NCBI GenBank assembly: GCA_022410635.1
Contig: JAJVDF010000780.1
Coordinates: forward strand, 336,978-400,977
DNA: 64,000 nt
Direction of reading: 5' to 3'
From: Tretioscincus oriximinensis
Lineage: Eukaryota; Chordata; Lepidosauria; Squamata; Gymnophthalmidae
The position numbers were made by a program, and so were the translations under genes. The notes under the pieces are model-generated. The model was given only the letters and a program-made list of their open reading frames with translations, did not search any database and was not told the DNA's origin. Below, in pieces: positions 33,031 to 44,328 of the stretch (positions are counted from its first letter, which is position 1; each line of letters begins with the position of its first letter).

Positions 33031-34059
33031 TGGCAGATAATCAATCCCTGGTGGGTCAGTTATGGGCCTTTGTATGGAAGGCAACAAGAATAACCACACA
33101 TGAAAAAGTGTCAAAGCACCTAAGCCAGGTCAATAGGAAGATTATTCACATTGTGGTTGTGTATTTGTCTTGCTTTTAGTGCTGCCCTTTATTAGCATTA
33201 AATGCACTATTGATAGATGCTGCTTTANAAATGATTTGCCAAAGCCACTCATCTTTGCTTGGGTCACAGTAATCACAGTGATTAGAAATTAGAAATATCC
33301 ATCACTGATAGCAATCAAATTAATCAAGAACAGTTGAGTTCAACTGTGGAAGAAGGAATGATAATGAGACTAAATAAATAAAGCAATTGGGAGATGTGGT
33401 TAGAATACGTGTACACCTTGCTTCTGCCTGGTGAAGTCAGTTTTTACAAAAACCGGTGCCAATATTGATTGGAGAACAAGAATCCAAGCACTCCTGTCCA
33501 CTAGCAAAGCTAGGATCTTGGGGGGCTTGGGACAGATTAATTGGGGGGGGGCATCCTTCCGGGGGAACCTCCTGCTGAGCGGCCCTCCAACTCTGGCTCC
33601 TGCCATTATTGTTAAGCTCTTCAGCACGATGCTTGGTTTCTGACACTAATTACTGTGCTGCACATACTTAGCTCAGTAATTAGAGCATTAAGGGCCAAAC
33701 AAAATTCTGAAGAGCTTAAAAATAACACTAGGAACCAGGCTGGGCAAGGAGGGACCAGGATCATTCGGGGGGATGTAATGGTCAGACCTGTAAGGTCCCA
33801 GGACAGTACTTCAATTGCCCCACCCTAGAAACACCTGTTCTCCTGTCATTGTGACTGTTATCAGCTATATTTCATTTTTTTCTTTTAAAAACTGTCCCCA
33901 TTCTACACACTATAAAAGTCTTCAATATGCATACCAAATTGAAGTTTTTTATTTCAGCAGACGGAAGGTGCAATCAGACATACTTAAAGAGGCATTCCCC
34001 AGGATAATTGTAGGTGGGAATGCATGCATTTTGCCATATTCTGAAATCTCAGGGCGCTT
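33031..34059. other. presumed intronic, unassigned
   Basis: A run of G at 33542-33550 and otherwise plain sequence. Nothing recognised. Confidence 0.35.
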
Positions 34060-34525
34060 CCCCGTGGCATAATTTGCCTCACACTTTCTTCTAAAATGCA
34101 TTAACCCCCTGCCCCTATATACCTTAAGGCTTCCATGCTGTTTCAATACATTGCTTTGTAATCTCATCACATGACGAGCTCCATAAGGAATTGCTATGCT
34201 TGCCTGCTGCGAACCCCAGCATTCTTTGCGAGCCTTCCTACAATTCCCAAGCATTTTTGCAAGCCAAGAGCCAATGAACTTTTAGATGTCATTCCGAAAT
34301 CTCGCAAGATTTGCCAAGCTCACATTGATGAATGTCTCAATGCAGCTTTCTTTCAGATTTTACAAAATGCCCACTGTTGAATCCGTACAAACTGTGTGGC
34401 TAGAAATTCTGCATCAAAGAACCTTTTTAGCGAGTGGATCGCTGAACATGCATAATCACATGGGGCAGATTGAAGGTGATATTGCTACCAATTGGTAGAA
34501 ATCATGTGTGGGATGTGGCCTTAAT
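34060..34525 (+). repeat. uncharacterised repeat R3, longest copy
   Basis: It contains CATCACATGACGAGCTCCAT, CCCAGCATTCTTTGCGAGCC, TACAATTCCCAAGCAT, AAGCCAAGAGCCAATGAACT and CTCGCAAGATTTGCC, shared with 6140-6410 and, inverted, 6970-7335. The CCAGCATTC/ACAATTCCCA words occur twice here, suggesting a small internal duplication. No coding frame. Confidence 0.55.
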
Positions 34526-34711
34526 TAGGGCTGCCTCACCTAACTTCCGGAATAAGACCGAAATTCTTATTGTCTTTTAAAAAGATTCTTCTTTCAATTG
34601 CATGGGCGTAGACACAAAGAAGTAAAACATAGTCAGTTATAGTATGGCTACACATTCTGCAAGTGAACAACCAATCAAGGCCCCAGAAAGTCAGGCAGAT
34701 TGTTGGCCAAT
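34526..34711. other. presumed intronic, unassigned
   Basis: Nothing recognised. Confidence 0.3.
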
Positions 34712-35451
34712 CAGTGGATAAGCACTAATTATCCTTCGCTGACACTTGAAGATCAGGTGGAGGCAGTGGCCAAGAGTGCATATTTCCAGCTACATCTAGT
34801 CCGCAAGTTGCGGCCACGTCTGGTCAGGGATGATCTGNCCACAGTGATCCACGNTCTGGTAACTTCCAGGNTGGACTATTGTAACACACTCTATATGGGG
34901 CTGCCCTTGAAAACGGTTCGGAAGCTGCAGCTGGTGCAGAATGCAGCCGCTAGACTGCTGACCGGAACAGCTGGCCGGACACACATCACGCCGGTCCTGA
35001 AAGAACTGCACTGCCTGCCAATTTGCTACTGAGCCCAATTCAAGGTATTAACTATTAACTCTAACCTTTAAAGCCTTACATACCTTGGGCCCCATATGAG
35101 CCTGCTCATGCCCTAAGATCTGCAGGGGAGGCCCTCCTGACTGTATCACCATCCTCAGTGGCAGAGAGGGTGGGAACCCGGAATAGGGCCTTCTCTGTGG
35201 CAGCCCCAGACTATGGACTAGTCTCCCACTTGAGGTGCATCAATCACCATCTCTGTGCACTTTCAGAAAATGCTTAAAGACGCACCTCTTTGGTCTGGCC
35301 TTTGGCTAAAAAAATACTGTCTCCTCCCCATTTTTAGAAAAGGCTGTTTTTAATATGTTAAAATGATGGTTTTATTGTTAACCGTCCCNAGACCCGTGGG
35401 TATAGTGCGGTATAAAAATGTAAATAAATAAATAAAATAAATAAATAATTG
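34712..35451 (+). repeat. L2-type LINE 3' portion with ORF2 C-terminus
   Basis: The frame at 34700-35032 encodes the C-terminal region of a reverse transcriptase [38 protein letters not shown], then [13 protein letters not shown], a pattern typical of L2-clade LINEs. The 3' UTR runs to ATAGTGCGGTATAAAAATGT and an AAATAAATA tail (about 35422-35451). It is 5'-truncated, so it is inactive. Confidence 0.85.
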
Positions 35452-35522
35452 TAAGGAAGGTGTTGCCAGATTTTGAAAGCAAAGACAGAGCAGTATGAAC
35501 TTTTGTAATCAAACCTACTTGC

Positions 35523-35625
35523 TTCAGATGTATTTGAAGAAGTATACTTGTCTACAAAAGCTCATGCCACGGATCTTTCTCTTGTTAATCTCTAAAGTGC
35601 TACAGGACCCCCTTGCTGATGTTTC
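35523..35625 (+). repeat. single arm of the fold-back retroposon family, diverged
   Basis: GAAGAAGTATACTTGTCTAC, AAAAGCTCATGCCAC, GTTAATCTCTAAAGTGCT and CCCCCTTGCTG correspond to one arm of the palindromes at 4370-4560 and 43737-43979, without the opposite arm. Confidence 0.65.
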
Positions 35626-36566
35626 TATTAAGTTATGAACTTCTAAAAATGTTTATTTATGATTCTTTGCATTAATCACTATGCCCTTCCACCAAAAAAG
35701 ATTAATATATTTCTAGCCGTATGCCAATCCCTTGAGATCCTATAATAAAACCAGTTAAAAATCTGAAACGGTAACCTGCAGTGCCTGTTCATGCAGAACA
35801 GAGAAGAGGAGCTAAACAGTGCTTCCCTGTTAGCCTTTAATCTTTCCAAATGTGACAAATTGGATTTGATCCTGTGTAAAAATAGCTTGTGCAGAGTGTG
35901 CAGTGAGCAAAGTAATACAAAGCACAATTGAAGTAGGGTTGCCATCATGCAAAAGTCCACAACCAAAACACTATTTGTAATCCCATACCTCCCTCACCCA
36001 CACCTCACTAACCATACACTTCAAAAACCTTTTGGTGACACCCCCTCCCCCCCNAAAAAAATTGCACACTTTTGCCTTTGGGGACCAGATTAAACTGTAA
36101 AATTGTGGATTATCTCCAAAATCTGTGGCACATCACCACACTAAATTGTACTCATCCACTTTATACTGCCCCCTAGCTACCACTAATAGCAATAGCATTG
36201 TTGACTTAGGGGATGGTAGGGTGTTTGATTCCCCCCAAATTTCCTTAGTAATGAGGATCTGGTGAGATTAGAACCTGCACCAACCATAAATCCAAGCAGG
36301 TGATGCCGAATGCAGAATGTTCAGGGGCGAACTGTATCAAAATAAACTANCTCCTTATTTTTACTGTTTCAGATGATACAAGAGAATATTTATTTATAAT
36401 ATTTACTTTGGTGCAATTGTCACCAAATGAAGGGTGTAGTCAGACATTCATAAGGAGAAGTGAAGATGGGGAAGCCAGATGTTTTCTTCTTGCGGTTGCC
36501 TTATACTGACCTGAAGTCTCACAAATGTCGCTCCTTCAACCACTCGGAGTGCTATAGTTCTGAAGG
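35626..36566. other. presumed intronic, unassigned
   Basis: Nothing recognised. Confidence 0.35.
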
Positions 36567-36872
36567 TAGGCTGACTAAATTACCCCTTTTGGGGGAGGGA
36601 CCCGGTTTTGGGATGTCTACTCCGCCCTCCCGTAGGGGTGCCATTTCCCCATTTTTTGCTGAGGGAAAAAAATATTAAAATATTTTTAAAAATTTCGTTG
36701 CACCAGCACCAGGAGGCTCTGGCAACTGGGACCAGCTCTTGAAGGCACCTTTCCCTCAGTAAAAAATAAAACATTCTCATGCACTTCAAAATATTCTTGC
36801 ACACTTCAAAAAAAATGTTTGAATTTTCTTTTAAAATAATTCACTGCACCAGCACTGGGGGGCTCTGCCATT
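36567..36872 (+). mobile_element. long variant of the GGCTGAC-terminated element, copy E
   Basis: It starts at TA-GGCTGACTAAATTACCCC and shares CCCGGTTTTGGGAT and TTTTTTGCTGAGG with the fold-back MITEs. It then has its own interior (TGCACCAGCACCAGGAGGCT, GGGACCAGCTCTTGAAGGCA, CCCTCAGTAA) shared with 49448-49680. The opposite terminus is missing where it meets an L2. Confidence 0.6.
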
Positions 36873-36874
36873 CT

Positions 36875-37395
36875 GCACCAGCTGCAGTTTCCAAACTGTT
36901 TTCAAGGGGAGCCCTATATAGAGTGCGTTACAATAGTCCAACATGGAAATTACCAGAGCGTGGATCACTGTGGCCAGATCATCCCTGACCAGACGTGGCC
37001 GCAACTTGCAGACTAGATGTAGCTGGAAATAAATACTCCTGGCCACCGCCTCCACCTGATCTTCAAGTGTCAGCGAAGGATCCAGAAGCACCCCTAGATT
37101 TCACCCGTCCCTTATAGGGCAATTCAACCCCATCCAGGACAGGGTGCCTACTCACTTCATGGACCCAGGATGAAGAGACACACAGCACCTCCGTCTTGTC
37201 TGGATTCAGCTTCAATTTGTTGGCCCCCATCCAGCCCATCACTGCCTCCAGGCACCTGTCAAGGACTTCAACTGCCTTTCCTGATTCAGGTGGAACAGAG
37301 AGATAGAGCTGAGTGTCATCTGCATATTGATGACACCTCACACCAAATCTCCTGATGACCTCTCCCAGCGGCTTCATATAGATGTTAAACATGTT
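36875..37395 (-). repeat. L2-type LINE RT fragment
   Basis: Minus-strand frames at 37063-37392 and 36831-37091 encode consecutive L2 ORF2 pieces. The first has the catalytic-type YADDTQLY box and LNPDKTEVL. The second has LTLEDQVEAVA, DYCNALYIGLP and KLQLVQN. They are separated by a frameshift and both ends are truncated, so it is a dead copy. Confidence 0.85.
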
Positions 37396-37839
37396 AAACC
37401 GATGTATTAAAAATGACCTTCAGTCATAACTATTTGGGAGACATTTTTTGTGCATCTGATAATGTAATCATCTACATGTGGCATTAGAATTTCTCTTTTT
37501 TTGCTAAACTTGATTTTCCCATCTCCTTCTTTTCCCTCTTCTGCCCCAGTCTTTTCTCTTCCTTCCCACTACCCTCAATTAGTTTTTCCAGGATTATTAA
37601 AGCAAAAGTATTTTGTGGCCATATTACAGTCAGTAACTTTAATGGCAGGTGAAAAGGTGTTCTCTTTCTCTCTCTCCTTTTGCCTTCCACCTTGTACCTC
37701 TGCATTTCAATTACTGATAGATATTAGATCAGTAATAGTTGCCTGGGGTCAGCACGCAACATCCTAATAAGGACTTGTAATGGTGTACAGAGAGTGTTTG
37801 CATGTGGTTTCTCTTCCCCTCTTGCAGGTTAGCTGTGTA
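37396..37839. other. presumed intronic, unassigned
   Basis: Pyrimidine-rich near 37500-37590. Nothing else recognised. Confidence 0.35.
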
Positions 37840-38280
37840 TTTAAATATATTTCTTCTACAGTATGGACTTCTCAAAAGAGAAGAAGGTCTCAGGGCGGAT
37901 CACAATAAAAAATAATAAAAACAAATTAAAATAGAGCAATTTAAAAATACAGCAGTTTAAAATTGTACCTTCAAGGAGCAGGGAAAACAAGGATGAACAC
38001 CTGCCTCTTCACTAGGTGTCTGAATGTTCAGAGGGTAGAGAATTCCACAACCTGGGTGCTATCATAGAGAAGGCTCTCCCACGTACTTGATGAGTGAAGG
38101 AAGTGGGACTGTCAGGAGAGTCTCATCAGAAAATCTTAAGGTGTGGACAGGTATGTATGGGAGGATGTTTTCCTTCCAATATTTGGGCCCCAAGCTATTT
38201 AGGTTTTTGTCAATCAATGTTGAATTGGGTTTGGTAGTGAATTGATAACCAGTGCAGTTCATTCAGAAATGGTGTAATGT
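37840..38280 (-). repeat. unclassified LINE 3' region, inverted, copy 1
   Basis: It shares GGTCTCAG.GC.GATCACAATAAAAA, CAGAGGGTAGAGAATTCCAC and AACCTGGGTGC with 63605-63868. The order suggests an inverted LINE 3' end related to L2, with the A-rich 3' end to the left. Class uncertain. Confidence 0.55.
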
Positions 38281-38398
38281 TTGTCTGGGCAGCTGTACCA
38301 ATCATGGTATAGAAAGTTAATGGTACATAAAAACACTATGATTCTATGAAGTGGAAATGACATTGCTGCAAAGCTTGGAACCAAAAAAGAATGCTGGG

Positions 38399-38773
38399 AG
38401 AAGTAAGGACATAAGGACAGCCATATTGAAAAAGGACAGAGCCCCCATTGTCCAGCATTCTGTCTCACACAGAGGCCCACCAGTTGCACCTGGGCAGCCC
38501 GAACAGAAGAAGGCAAAATATGCACATTTTCTCGTCTCCCTGCAAATGGTATTTCTTGAGTCCTGCCTGTTGCTCCATCCCAGAGGCAGCATCCAGACAT
38601 CTATCCTAGTAGCCGTTTATACCCTTTGTGTCCATAAACCTGTCCAATCCTGTCTTCAAGCTATCCAGGCTGTTAGCTATCACCACCTCCTCTGGAAGTA
38701 GATTCCACAGGCCAATGACCCTCTGGGTGAAAAAATATTTTCCTTTGTCTGTTCTCATTCTTCTGTCCATCTA
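38399..38773 (-). repeat. CR1-type LINE 3' part, inverted, low divergence
   Basis: GGACATAAGGACAGCCATAT, CATTCTGTCTCACACAGAGG, CCTGTCTTCAAGCTATCCAG and GGGTGAAAAAATATTTTCC correspond to 52829-53200. Truncated abruptly at TTCTGTCCATCTAGAC, next to the segment duplicated at 59540. Confidence 0.9.
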
Positions 38774-38874
38774 GACATATTGTCACTTTTAATTAATTAA
38801 TTAATTATCATAATGATCAGGACAAATAAAGAACATCATATGTTGAACTCTCCTAATATAAATGCAATCAGCAG
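38774..38874 (+). repeat. 100-bp segment also present at 59540-59632
   Basis: ATATTGTCACTTTTAATTAA, AATGATCAGGACAAATAAAG, GAACTCTCCTAATATAAATG and CAATCAG occur in the same order at 59540-59632 with few differences, in both cases beside an inverted CR1 fragment cut at the same point. Confidence 0.75.
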
Positions 38875-39846
38875 GAACAATTCAATAGTAACCCACAGCA
38901 GAATGCATGAAAATATAAAATGCTCTTGCAAAATGTTGAGTTTTTTTGTTTTTATTATGATGGAACTCATGTTCTTTGATAAAGTTTTAATACTGAAAAC
39001 CACTTATATAGATAGCCAGCTTAATTGAATGGGAAAAAATCATTATTGGCTCTGTTATGCCTAAATCTATCTTCACACAACAACAATGGTCCAATCAACA
39101 AGATCTGATTTCGGTCTTCATTTTCCCCATTAAATGACTAATTGCTTTTCAGAAAATCTATGGTCACCAGTTACCTTCTGCAGCTGAACACATGAGTGCT
39201 TGGGTAAGGTACAAAATGCATTTGTATTGACAACTGTTTTTAAAGGAATTGTTACAGTTATATGTTAATCTACATCTTCACCTATCCAAGATAGCCTTGA
39301 GCTGGCCGTTGGTTATCGTCATTGAGGGGCTCCAAAGAAGTATAAGGATTGCCTCAAGATCAGTGCCCTGCCCTAGCAGCGAGTCATGGGGGTTGGAGAA
39401 ATACCATCTTCAAGACGATGTCTCCTCCTTCAAGAACACATGTAGGGCTAGCCTCCAGGACAAAAAATAGTAGCATGCGAACCAGGATACAATCACTGCA
39501 CCACATTCAGATAAAACTTTCCCTGCACTTGATGTGGCCAGATCTGCTTATCCCACATTGGCCTTATTGGCCACCAGCTACCCCCTTCATAGATCTTTGC
39601 TCACAAAACTACACAAGGGAAGGCATGTAGTTCTTCCTGCCCTATTCCTTCTCTGCTCTTTTTTATATAATGAATAGNAATAATATGATTTTTTGTTTGT
39701 TTGTTCAGATTTGTGTGAATTGATTGAGGTCACTGAATCTTCTCTGTTTCTGTACCACCTGAAAATCTCTTCTTTGTCCACTCTTCTCACTTTACGTTAG
39801 ATCAGCAAGCACCGTAAGCACCTATCACATTGCTTTCTTTTAAAAG
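38875..39846. other. presumed intronic, unassigned
   Basis: Nothing recognised. Confidence 0.35.
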
Positions 39847-40552
39847 AGGCCATAGTCGGGCCTCCCATAGACCACAGGGCCTTCCTTAAGCAAAGGACAT
39901 TCTTTAGACCGTAGGCCATATCATAAGGCCCCCCTTAGATTGTGATACCTCCATTAGATTGTAGAACTTCCCTTACACTATGGTGCCTCCTCTTAGGCCA
40001 TGCAGCCTCACTTAGACCACTGTGCCTTCCTTAGACCATGATGGCACCCTCAACCAAAGGGCCTCCTCTAGATTATGGGCCTCCCTTGGGAATCAGGCAC
40101 AGGGCCTCCTCCAGTCCATAAGACTCGACCTGGACCACAAGTCTCTTCTTGTGATCTTTCCTAGATCATGGGTCCTCCCTAGACCATAGATCCTCCCTTA
40201 AACCACAGGGCTTTCCTAAACCATGGCTCCTCTCATAGGCCATGGAGCCTCCATTAGACCATAGGGCTAGACCCTAGACTATGGGCCTCCTCTAGATCAC
40301 AGGACCGCCTCAGAACCACAGGTCTCCCAGATCATTATTCGGTCTCCTCCAGCCCGTGGGACCTCCCCTATTGCACAGTCCCCCCCCCCAGACCACAAGA
40401 CTACCCCTGGACCACAGAGCCTCTCTTAGACTATGGTGGCCCACTAAACCATAGACCCCTCCTTAAACCACAGGGCCTCCCCTAAACCATGGGGCCCCAC
40501 TAGAACATTGAGCCTTCCTTAGATCCCATGCCCCCCTTTAGATCAGTATGTT
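39847..40552 (+). repeat. degenerate minisatellite, ~22-26-bp units
   Basis: About 700 bp of tandem units with consensus near GGCCTCCCTTAGACCATAG, roughly 28 copies that vary in length and sequence (CACAGGGCC, CCTCCTTAGACC, CATGGGGCC). Inter-unit spacing is irregular. No open frame is conserved across units. It lies just left of fold-back MITE copy B. Confidence 0.8.
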
Positions 40553-40563
40553 TTCTGGTCCAC

Positions 40564-40806
40564 TAGGCTGACCAGATGACCCCTTTTGGGGGGGTTTGAA
40601 AACCCGGTTTTCACTGACCCCTTGGGGGGGGGGNGTGAAAACCTGATTTTGCAATGCCTCCCAGTTTTTCCTGAGGGGAAAAAAAGGAAAAAAGAAAAAA
40701 GATGAAAAAAAAANCTTTTTTTGAAAACAATTTTCCTCAGCAAAAACCATGAGGCACTCCAAAACCAGGTTTCTACCCCTCCAAAAGGGATCATCTGGTC
40801 AGCCTA
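40564..40806. mobile_element. TA-flanked fold-back MITE, copy B
   Basis: TA (40564-40565) GGCTGACCAGATGACCCC on the left and GGATCATCTGGTCAGCC TA (40805-40806) on the right. The left arm has a partial tandem duplication (TGACCCCTT with a G run occurs twice), making this copy longer. The centre is A-rich. No coding. Confidence 0.85.
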
Positions 40807-41754
40807 GTCCAGCAGAGTGGCCAATGAGAAACCATCCTATGAGTATAGCGTACACATCTCAAGCTCATCATTTTTATTTACAATGAGGCTTTTATATTTA
40901 TGTTTGTTTAAAAGGCTGTGTCTTTTCTCCTGTGTTATGAAAAGCCGGAAGACAACAATGGTGTTGACCATCCTGATATGTCCATACAGCTGCCATGGCT
41001 GTTCCTAAGATGAGAACTGCCTCATGCACACAGCTTGTAATTTGAGTCTTTATAAAGATATACTGTATCTATTTCTTTTTCCGTGCTTACATTTTGTACT
41101 TTCATAATGAGCTCTGGGCAACATACAGAAAAAAGATTTTAAAAAATAGATTACAAAATGCATTTGATGTGTTGCAAAAATAGAACCACAGTTTGAACAG
41201 CCGCTTAAAACGTAAAATGAGGAAAGCTAAATGCTAAAACTAACCAAGAGGGAAAGCAGAAACATACATAATTTTATTAGTGCTCCTCATATAAGAAAAA
41301 TTATCAGATTAGGGAATAAACAATCTTTAATTCTTTCTTTTGTAAAGGTCATTAATTTCTCATTATTTCGGCGTGCCAAAAGAAGAAAACTTCCAATTTA
41401 AACTGAAAACTACCCTTAATTTTTTAAAAGATACATTTGGTTTATTATTTATACTCATAGCCCACTGTTCTTTCGATGGCCCCAGGACACATTACAAAAT
41501 ATTACAACAGAACACTATAATTTGTGCTGTTTTGTTGTTTTTGTGGATGTTATTGTTATTTTAAATGCTTCCTATTTGCTTAAACTAGGCATATGCAGCA
41601 GAGTCAGCTGAGAACTGGGATCATAAAACCAAGCACCAACATTTTCCTCTATTTGAGAGGATTAACTTCTGCCTCTTAGCTGTTTTTCTCACCTAGTTCA
41701 TCCCTGGATCACATTTACATGTCCTTTGTCATCTCCCACACACAGTTTCCTATA
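40807..41754. other. presumed intronic, unassigned
   Basis: Nothing recognised. Confidence 0.35.
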
Positions 41755-41862
41755 AAGACTGTCAGAAGGTTAGGAGCCATGAGCTTCCTTCAGATGCTTG
41801 GGGTCCAATATCGGGTATAGTCTCCAAAGTGCTACAAGCCCCCTTGCGGGACGAACATAAAC
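41755..41862. repeat. decayed arm of the fold-back retroposon family
   Basis: GGAGCCATGAGCTTCCTTCAGATGC-like words and TAGTCTCCAAAGTGCTACAAG with CCCCCTTG recall the arms at 43737-43979. Strongly diverged. Confidence 0.4.
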
Positions 41863-41919
41863 AAAGATAAACTCAAATGATTTTAAATTTGATGCCCATC
41901 ACTCATATGCTAAGTCTGC

Positions 41920-42000
41920 AATATTTACTTATTTATGTTTATATCTCGCCCTATTCTCGAATATGGGCAGAAAGGCTGCTTTCAGAGGACTATTTATCGG
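41920..42000 (-). repeat. inverted LINE 3' tail fragment
   Basis: TTTACTTATTTATGTTTATA, TCTCGCCCTATTCTCGAATA resembles the tail at 63605-63640 (TTATATTCTGCCCTATACTCGAA). Confidence 0.45.
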
Positions 42001-43724
42001 CTCTCCTCTTGTCCATCTATCGTGGTTCGCTTCCCGATATTCCGCACCAGTATGGCAAAGAAGGCAGCTCCACCAGAGTGCTAGACACGTGTAACAGCAA
42101 TCACACGGGAACACAACTTGGAGAAGAAGTAGCCTCAGGAGGATCCCAGGGTTATGGAGTCCTCCTGAGGGACCAAAAACTTTAACTTTTATTCACTTTG
42201 ATATCAGAAGGCGTGTATCAAATTATGACGAGGTAAAAGGGGTGGAGGAGATGCGTTANTCCCCCTCCCAAGGGGGCGCAGCCTGGGTACAGGAACCAAT
42301 AGGGGTAAAGAAGTGTGTGTGTGTGGTGTGGCTACTGAATGGACCTTAGCTTCCATTGTGAAATCCTGTCAATCAAATTAATGACAGGAATAGTGAGTCA
42401 TATCAAGGGCCAAAACTCTGATGACCCATGATTGATAGTCAAACAAAGGATAGATAGCAGTGTCTATAGAAAGGTAGAAATAGTAAATAGTGACTTCCCT
42501 TTTGTACAGTGGGATATGCTTTAGGCTATATTGCCAAAGTGTGATTCCCAGCAGGGGCCAAGCTAGCCTTAGTGTTAAAGCTAACATTTGACTTCCCTAG
42601 CCTGATGGGATTAAGTGGCCCTTTTCAGTAAGGCCATTTAGACAGGAGCTACCATTCATAGGTGCCCCTAAAGGAAAAGGAAAAAGATTAAGTAGGTTCC
42701 TGGGGTTGAGCAGAGGTCAGCTTGACCAAGGAAATTTTGCAAGAAAATTACCCAGAGGCCTCACTTTGGTAGCTTTGGTCCAGACAGGTATATCTGGTAT
42801 TAATAATATATCATTCCTAATATGTGTCCCATGAGAATATTCTCTACATCCATCCTAACGTTAGTCTCTTTCAAGTTCACTAGGTGCCTCTTGTCACTAA
42901 CCTTTTATGATCAAGACTTTTTTCCTCTATCAGTTTATTCTATGCATGATTCTATATACTTCTGCAAGGTTTTAGATTCTTAAGGCCAGAAAAAGTCAGG
43001 AAGGTGGTGTAACCTGTGGCATGGACTAGAACGGAAGGAGCATCACAAGGGATCAAATTTCTGCAGGCAGTAGAAAGCAGAAAGGCTGGCATGCTTAACA
43101 AACAGTAACATAAAACAGGTTCTAATATGTACAGGGTTGCATTTTATGTGAAGAATAAGTTTCTTCAACAGCGATAACTAGGCTTTGCTCTCATATACTG
43201 TAAATATCTTTTTTAAAAACTTTTTTGCAGGTGCAAGGAAAAAACAGTTTTGCTCTGTTTCTTATTTCTGCTGATAACCCCTGATTGCTGCATTCCTTCA
43301 GCTTGGAGGACATCAAGTATTTGGATATCTTCTCAAAATCCAAGGCTATTACTTAGAAGCACATAGCTTAGACTCGAAGGAAGAAAAGAAGGGGGAGGGG
43401 GAGGGAGGAAGAAAGCCTTGAACGAGGCTCTTTTGTAATTCAGCTCACCAAACTCAGCTCAGGATTTTGGAAGTTCAAATTGCTTGGACCTGTTTTTACA
43501 TTTAAAACATTTTAGCAGTCTTGCTTCCCTATTTTTGTTAAAATATTATTAAATTTATACAAGTGTCATGCATATTGTATTGGTCGAAAGTATAGCCCTC
43601 TGAGGCTGCAAACACGCTCACATCTGAGTTTTAATTCCTCATNAATACATTTTCAAAGTGAGAGAATGCAACAACCAAGTAGCAACTATTGTCTTTTGAT
43701 ATTCTATATCACTGCAAGACCATC
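42001..43724. other. presumed intronic, unassigned
   Basis: A short inverted pair CCTCAGGAGGATCC/GTCCTCCTGAGG lies near 42132-42171. No gene recognised. Confidence 0.35.
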
Positions 43725-43991
43725 TGTTGAGATAAATTCAGAGAAATAGCTGTGTTAGTCTAGCAGAAAGTCCAGCAAAGGAGCTAGCAGCACTTTGAGA
43801 CTAACTTGAGAAAAGGGGTTGGCATAAGCTTTCGTAGACAGGTCTACTTCTTCAGATGCTGAGAGACTAATGTCAGGGTCAGGTATTTAGTCTCTCAGCA
43901 TCTGAAGAAGTAGACCTGTCTACAAAAGCTTATGCCAACCACTTTTCTCAAGTTAGTCTCAAAGTGCTGCTAGCTCCTTTGTTGAGATAAA
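43725..43991. mobile_element. palindromic (fold-back) retroposon, long copy
   Basis: The element (43737-43979) is bracketed by a perfect 12-bp duplication TGTTGAGATAAA (43725-43736, 43980-43991). The arms extend about 95 bp, from AGGAGCTAGCAGCACTTTG to GCTGAGAGACTAA, facing the inverse TTAGTCTCTCAGC to CAAAGTGCTGCTAGCTCCT, with a loop of about 16 bp. Arm pairing is near perfect. Copy 1 (4370-4560) lacks the inner ~25 bp of each arm. No coding capacity. Confidence 0.8.
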
Positions 43992-44328
43992 GATATGCTT
44001 ATTTGTGAGTTTCTAAGTAGCAGAGGATGGTTGCAGTCTGGTTACCAAATAACGGAGTCCACAAGTTTGTTATCTTTAAACATACTTTACTAAGTCTAAC
44101 AGGGTAGGGTTACAGAGATATAAAACAATAACATCTTTTCTAAATGCTACATCTTTCTGCCTCTTTTTATTCAAGAAAAAGAGCAAAATTGCCAACTGCA
44201 ATGCATGAGGGCTGGAGTAGTGTGCTGCCTGCAAAAAAAAGGGGTGGAGAGCAAACAAGATACATTTACCCTTTCTGCTGCTCTGTGACATGTACTTGCA
44301 AAAACACAACAAACCCCTTCTCAAGTGA
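43992..44328. other. possible copia 3' non-coding region
   Basis: This follows the copia stop codon on the minus strand and could hold a polypurine tract (GGGGTGGAGAG-type purines near 44241 are on the wrong strand) and LTR, but no LTR boundary or repeat could be recognised. Confidence 0.25.

Noticed and set aside
39847..40552. CRISPR-like array
   Set aside because: Units are degenerate and tandem, without constant repeats separated by unique spacers, and the genome is vertebrate.
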